From Actinomycetes bacterium (GTDB lineage Bacteria > Actinomycetota > Acidimicrobiia > Acidimicrobiales > Palsa-688), in contig JAJZYO010000072.1 in assembly GCA_021798075.1 (NCBI GenBank), forward strand, positions 1-8,220: a stretch of DNA of 8,220 nucleotides, written 5' to 3'. The position numbers and the translations under genes were made by a program. Numbering within the stretch: the first letter of the stretch is position 1; each line of letters opens with the position of its first letter. A model generated the notes under the pieces. That model searched no databases and was not told the DNA's origin. It was given only the letters and a program-made list of their open reading frames with translations. Positions 6,188 through 8,220 of this stretch are shown here, piece after piece.

Positions 6188-7980
6188 ACATTTGCATAGT
6201 CACAGTTCTGGCTCACGAACCAGAAGTCGCAACCTTGCACCCGTGACGAGTGCATCACTGCGGTCTTCTGGGCGCCGACGGGCACGATGGCCGCGTCTTT
6301 CATGATCTGGCGGTTCGCTGCCTGCCAGAACTCGTTGGCCTGGCTGAAGGTCTGCGCCTTCAGGGCCAGGTCGATGTAATGGTTGACGACCGGGCTGTTG
6401 TAGTCGCCGTAGTCGACGGTGTTGGGCCCGTAGGTACGGCCGTCGAAGAGGGGCTCGAAGATGGAGCGGCCGTTGTTGCCCATCCAGTCGGGGATCCAGC
6501 CCGGCTCGGCGATGTCCCACGCCCCGTCCCTCGAAGCCGTCGGGTTCTCCAGGTACTTGGTGTAGAAGGCGTTCGCCGGGTTGACGGTGACGAGCTTCAC
6601 CTTGAACCCGGCCTTTTGGAGCGCGGCCTGGTCGGCCTGGGCGACCTGGGGGTGCACGGAGTTGGTGCGGTAGACGAGCCGGAGGGTGATCTGGCCCGGC
6701 TTGTAGCCCGCTTGCTTCAGCAACGCCTCGGCCCTGGCCGGGTTGCCCCGGTTGCCGGGCGTCGGGTAGGGGTTGTAACCCGGTATGTGGCCGAAGCTGC
6801 CACCGGGCACCACCTGGTCGAGCGGCTTGGAGATGGCGCTGCCCCCGTAGAGGGCCGAGTCGGCCGCCTTGTTTATGGCGTACTCCATGGCCTGGCGGAC
6901 CTTCAGCTTCTTCAGGGCCCCGTTGTTGTTGGGGCTCTGCAGGTTGACCACGATGTAGGGGTTGATCGTTATGTAGTTGTTGCCGTCTGGGCCGATCACG
7001 AGCAGCTTGCTCTTGGTGGCGACGAGGCCGGCCAGCTGTGCCGGGGGCACGACCTGGTCCCAGAGGAGGTCCTGGGTGCCCGCCTCGACCTGCTGGACGG
7101 CGCTCGAGGCTTCGGCCACCCCCTCGGTGATGTCTATCTCGTTCACGTAGGCCTTGCGGATGGGGTCGGTAGACGAGTTCCAGGCCGGGTTGCGCACCAG
7201 CACGATCGAGCGCTTGGGCACGTAGCTCTTCACCATGTAGGGCCCGTCCGAGACCAGGTTCACGCCCAAGTTACCGGGCGGGTACTGGAGCTCCTCCTTG
7301 GGCACCGGCGACGAGAAGTCGAGAGAGAGGATGTCGATGAAGTCGGCGGCGGGCTGGGTGAGGGTGAACTGGATGGTGCGCTGGCCGATCGCCTTCAGGC
7401 CGGCAATGTTGTGGGTAGCCATGAACTTGTCGATGGCCGCCACCTGTTGGTTGGTGGAGCCCGAGACCTTGAGGTTCAAGAAGGCATTGCAGTAGGACTG
7501 CATGCCCACGATCGTGTCCTCGTAGTAGCCCGGCGCCCCCGTGGGCGAGATCGGGTTGCAGAGCCGCTTCAGCCCCCGGATCTCGTCCTGGGCGGTCACC
7601 TGGCGCGGCGGGCTCGTGTCCCACATGGCACCCTTCTTGATGGTGACGGTCCAGACCTTCCCCCCGTCGGTTATCTTCGGCATGGCGGTGGCCAGGTCGG
7701 GCACGGGCTCGATCTGCTGGGCCAGCTTGGGCCTGGTCGGCCAGGTGTAGAGCTGGCGCGTGATGGTGCGGAAAAGCCCCCAGGTCACGTCGTAGTAAGC
7801 CTCGGCGGTGTCGAAGTAGTCGACGTCGCCGCTGCCCACTAGCCGCAGCACGCCCCCACGCTGGGGGGCATTGACCGAGGGCGAAGCGGAAACCGGCAAG
7901 GCCGCCAACGGCATGGCTGCCGTTGTGCCCGCAACAACGATGGCCCCAGTACGGATGGCCCTTTTGAACCTAGACTTCAT
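6172..7980 (-). CDS. Family-5 extracellular solute-binding protein of the peptide-type ABC importer
   Basis: This 602-residue exported protein captures the ligand for the DppBCDF-type complex encoded behind it. A signal peptide occupies about 1-32: basic MKSRFKRAIR, hydrophobic 11-30, cleavage likely after VSA (30-32). There is no lipobox cysteine. The mature protein begins with the family-typical RGGVLRLVGS (41-50), then YFDTAEAYYDVTWGLFRTIT (55-74), VPDLATAMPKITDGGKVWTV (93-112, equivalent to the usual LA.SW....DG..WTF block), SDGPYMVKSYVPKRSIVLVR (244-263), LKVRQAMEYAINK (359-371) and PARAEALLKQAGYKPG (414-429). Cysteines 141/164 and 584/593 sit in positions where disulfides could form outside the cell. 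ATG at 7980 is chosen over an in-frame GTG at 7989 because GAAAGG at 7994-7989 then has an 8-base spacing, whereas the GTG overlaps that site. It is separated from dppD by 108 bases holding a stem-loop. The ligand cannot be assigned; a peptide is the default. Confidence 0.94.
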   Translation of the reverse strand: MKSRFKRAIRTGAIVVAGTTAAMPLAALPVSASPSVNAPQRGGVLRLVGSGDVDYFDTAEAYYDVTWGLFRTITRQLYTWPTRPKLAQQIEPVPDLATAMPKITDGGKVWTVTIKKGAMWDTSPPRQVTAQDEIRGLKRLCNPISPTGAPGYYEDTIVGMQSYCNAFLNLKVSGSTNQQVAAIDKFMATHNIAGLKAIGQRTIQFTLTQPAADFIDILSLDFSSPVPKEELQYPPGNLGVNLVSDGPYMVKSYVPKRSIVLVRNPAWNSSTDPIRKAYVNEIDITEGVAEASSAVQQVEAGTQDLLWDQVVPPAQLAGLVATKSKLLVIGPDGNNYITINPYIVVNLQSPNNNGALKKLKVRQAMEYAINKAADSALYGGSAISKPLDQVVPGGSFGHIPGYNPYPTPGNRGNPARAEALLKQAGYKPGQITLRLVYRTNSVHPQVAQADQAALQKAGFKVKLVTVNPANAFYTKYLENPTASRDGAWDIAEPGWIPDWMGNNGRSIFEPLFDGRTYGPNTVDYGDYNSPVVNHYIDLALKAQTFSQANEFWQAANRQIMKDAAIVPVGAQKTAVMHSSRVQGCDFWFVSQNCDYANVWLQG

Positions 7981-7988
7981 GTTGTGCA

Positions 7989-7994
7989 CCTTTC
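7989..7994 (-). promoter_or_regulatory. Ribosome binding site deciding the start of the first binding-protein gene
   Basis: Minus-strand GAAAGG is 8 bases before the ATG at 7980. It overlaps the first base of the longer GTG start at 7989, which argues against that start. An in-frame TGA at 7995-7993 rules out anything further upstream. Confidence 0.7.
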
Positions 7995-7996
7995 AG

Positions 7997-8039
7997 GCAT
8001 GAGAGTTCGTAGAGGCGGAGGCCCCAGCTGGCCTCATGC
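7997..8039 (-). promoter_or_regulatory. Leader with nested, overlapping inverted repeats next to the ribosome binding site
   Basis: In the minus-strand transcript GCAUGAG (8039-8033) can pair with CUCAUGC (8003-7997), ending two bases before the ribosome binding site. Inside it GAGGCC (8035-8030) can pair with GGCCUC (8023-8018). The two left arms share GAG (8035-8033), so the full stems exclude each other. This could modulate translation of the binding protein, or the 7-base repeat could be a DNA operator. I do not recognise a known riboswitch class. Stems this short can occur by chance in G+C-rich DNA. Confidence 0.3.
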
Positions 8040-8220
8040 TCTCACGGCCCGTTTGGTGGCGTGCAGAGACTTTGGTCCCGAAGACTTGGGGACAGGCGAC
8101 CCTAATACGCGCCGCCTGGGTGGCCGTTAGCGCCCGAAAGGAGCCCCGAGCGGAGAAGGAGGCCAGATGGCCGAATCCTCTTCCTTTGCCCGGCGGCGCG
8201 GATAGCGCGACCGGAGGGTC

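Larger units (their letters stand above)
7981..8220. other. Upstream non-coding region of the importer operon
   Basis: This 240-base stretch most likely holds the operon promoter, but I cannot fix it. The best minus-strand -10-like hexamer is TATTAG near 8107-8102, with only a poor -35 match (CTAACG, 17 bases away). A minus-strand frame stays open from the right edge to a TGA at 7995-7993, but its codon bias is weaker than in the real genes and its product resembles no family, so I do not call it. A 12-codon plus-strand reading frame at 8167-8205 has a GGAGG-type site in front but is too short to support. Confidence 0.4.

Noticed and set aside
6250..7842. Plus-strand open frame of 530 codons opposite the binding-protein gene
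   Set aside because: It is a shadow caused by strong G/C bias at third codon positions on the other strand. Its translation is rich in V, G, L, R and H with no domain, while the minus frame has clear family motifs throughout.
7978..7989. GTG at 7989 as the start of the first binding protein
   Set aside because: It overlaps the only good ribosome binding site. The ATG three codons later has correct 8-base spacing and gives a standard signal peptide.
8167..8205. Plus-strand 12-residue peptide frame (MAESSSFARRRG) behind a GGAGG-type site
   Set aside because: The spacing to the ATG is short, there is no downstream gene in view, and it has no leader-peptide hallmark such as a run of one amino acid before an attenuator.
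7993..8220. Minus-strand frame open from the right edge to a TGA at 7995-7993, possibly the end of an upstream gene
   Set aside because: Its third-position G/C bias is visibly lower than in the neighbouring genes and its product has no recognisable features. An open run of about 75 codons is unremarkable at this base composition. Sequence beyond the right edge would settle it.

Overview
This window is G+C-rich, and its genes have strongly G/C-biased third codon positions. It uses GTG and TTG starts as well as ATG, and genes meet through 4-base GTGA overlaps. These traits and the protein style suggest a high-G+C actinobacterium; an acidimicrobiia-like lineage is a guess, and no taxonomic marker is present. 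Every gene I can support lies on the minus strand. There are no rRNAs, tRNAs, CRISPR arrays, insertion sequences or phage genes.

Layout in transcription order (right to left): a non-coding leader (8220-7981) with an inverted repeat next to the ribosome binding site; a secreted family-5 solute-binding protein (7980-6172); a 108-base spacer with a strong G+C stem-loop; two ATPases (DppD/OppD-like 6063-5011, DppF/OppF-like 5014-3911); two permeases (DppC-like 3914-2952, DppB-like 2943-1984); a 384-base spacer with two hairpins and a stray perfect Shine-Dalgarno sequence; and a second, distantly related family-5 solute-binding protein (1599 to beyond position 1), which is open across all 533 codons in the window and cut by the edge.

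The five genes from 7980 to 1984 form a complete peptide-type ABC importer. An extracytoplasmic binding protein delivers ligand to a heterodimeric membrane channel (DppB/DppC), which is driven by a heterodimeric ATPase (DppD/DppF). All catalytic and coupling motifs are intact. Both ATPases carry the C-terminal four-cysteine motif that holds an iron-sulfur cluster in characterised relatives. The ligand cannot be read from sequence: di- or oligopeptides are the default, but this family also moves nickel chelates, sugars and other small solutes.

The window is essentially an ordinary nutrient-uptake operon, and I do not see a new system. Points worth a second look are the A-D-F-C-B gene order, the second binding protein downstream, the lack of a lipoprotein cysteine in both binding proteins, and several RNA-structure candidates in the three non-coding stretches.
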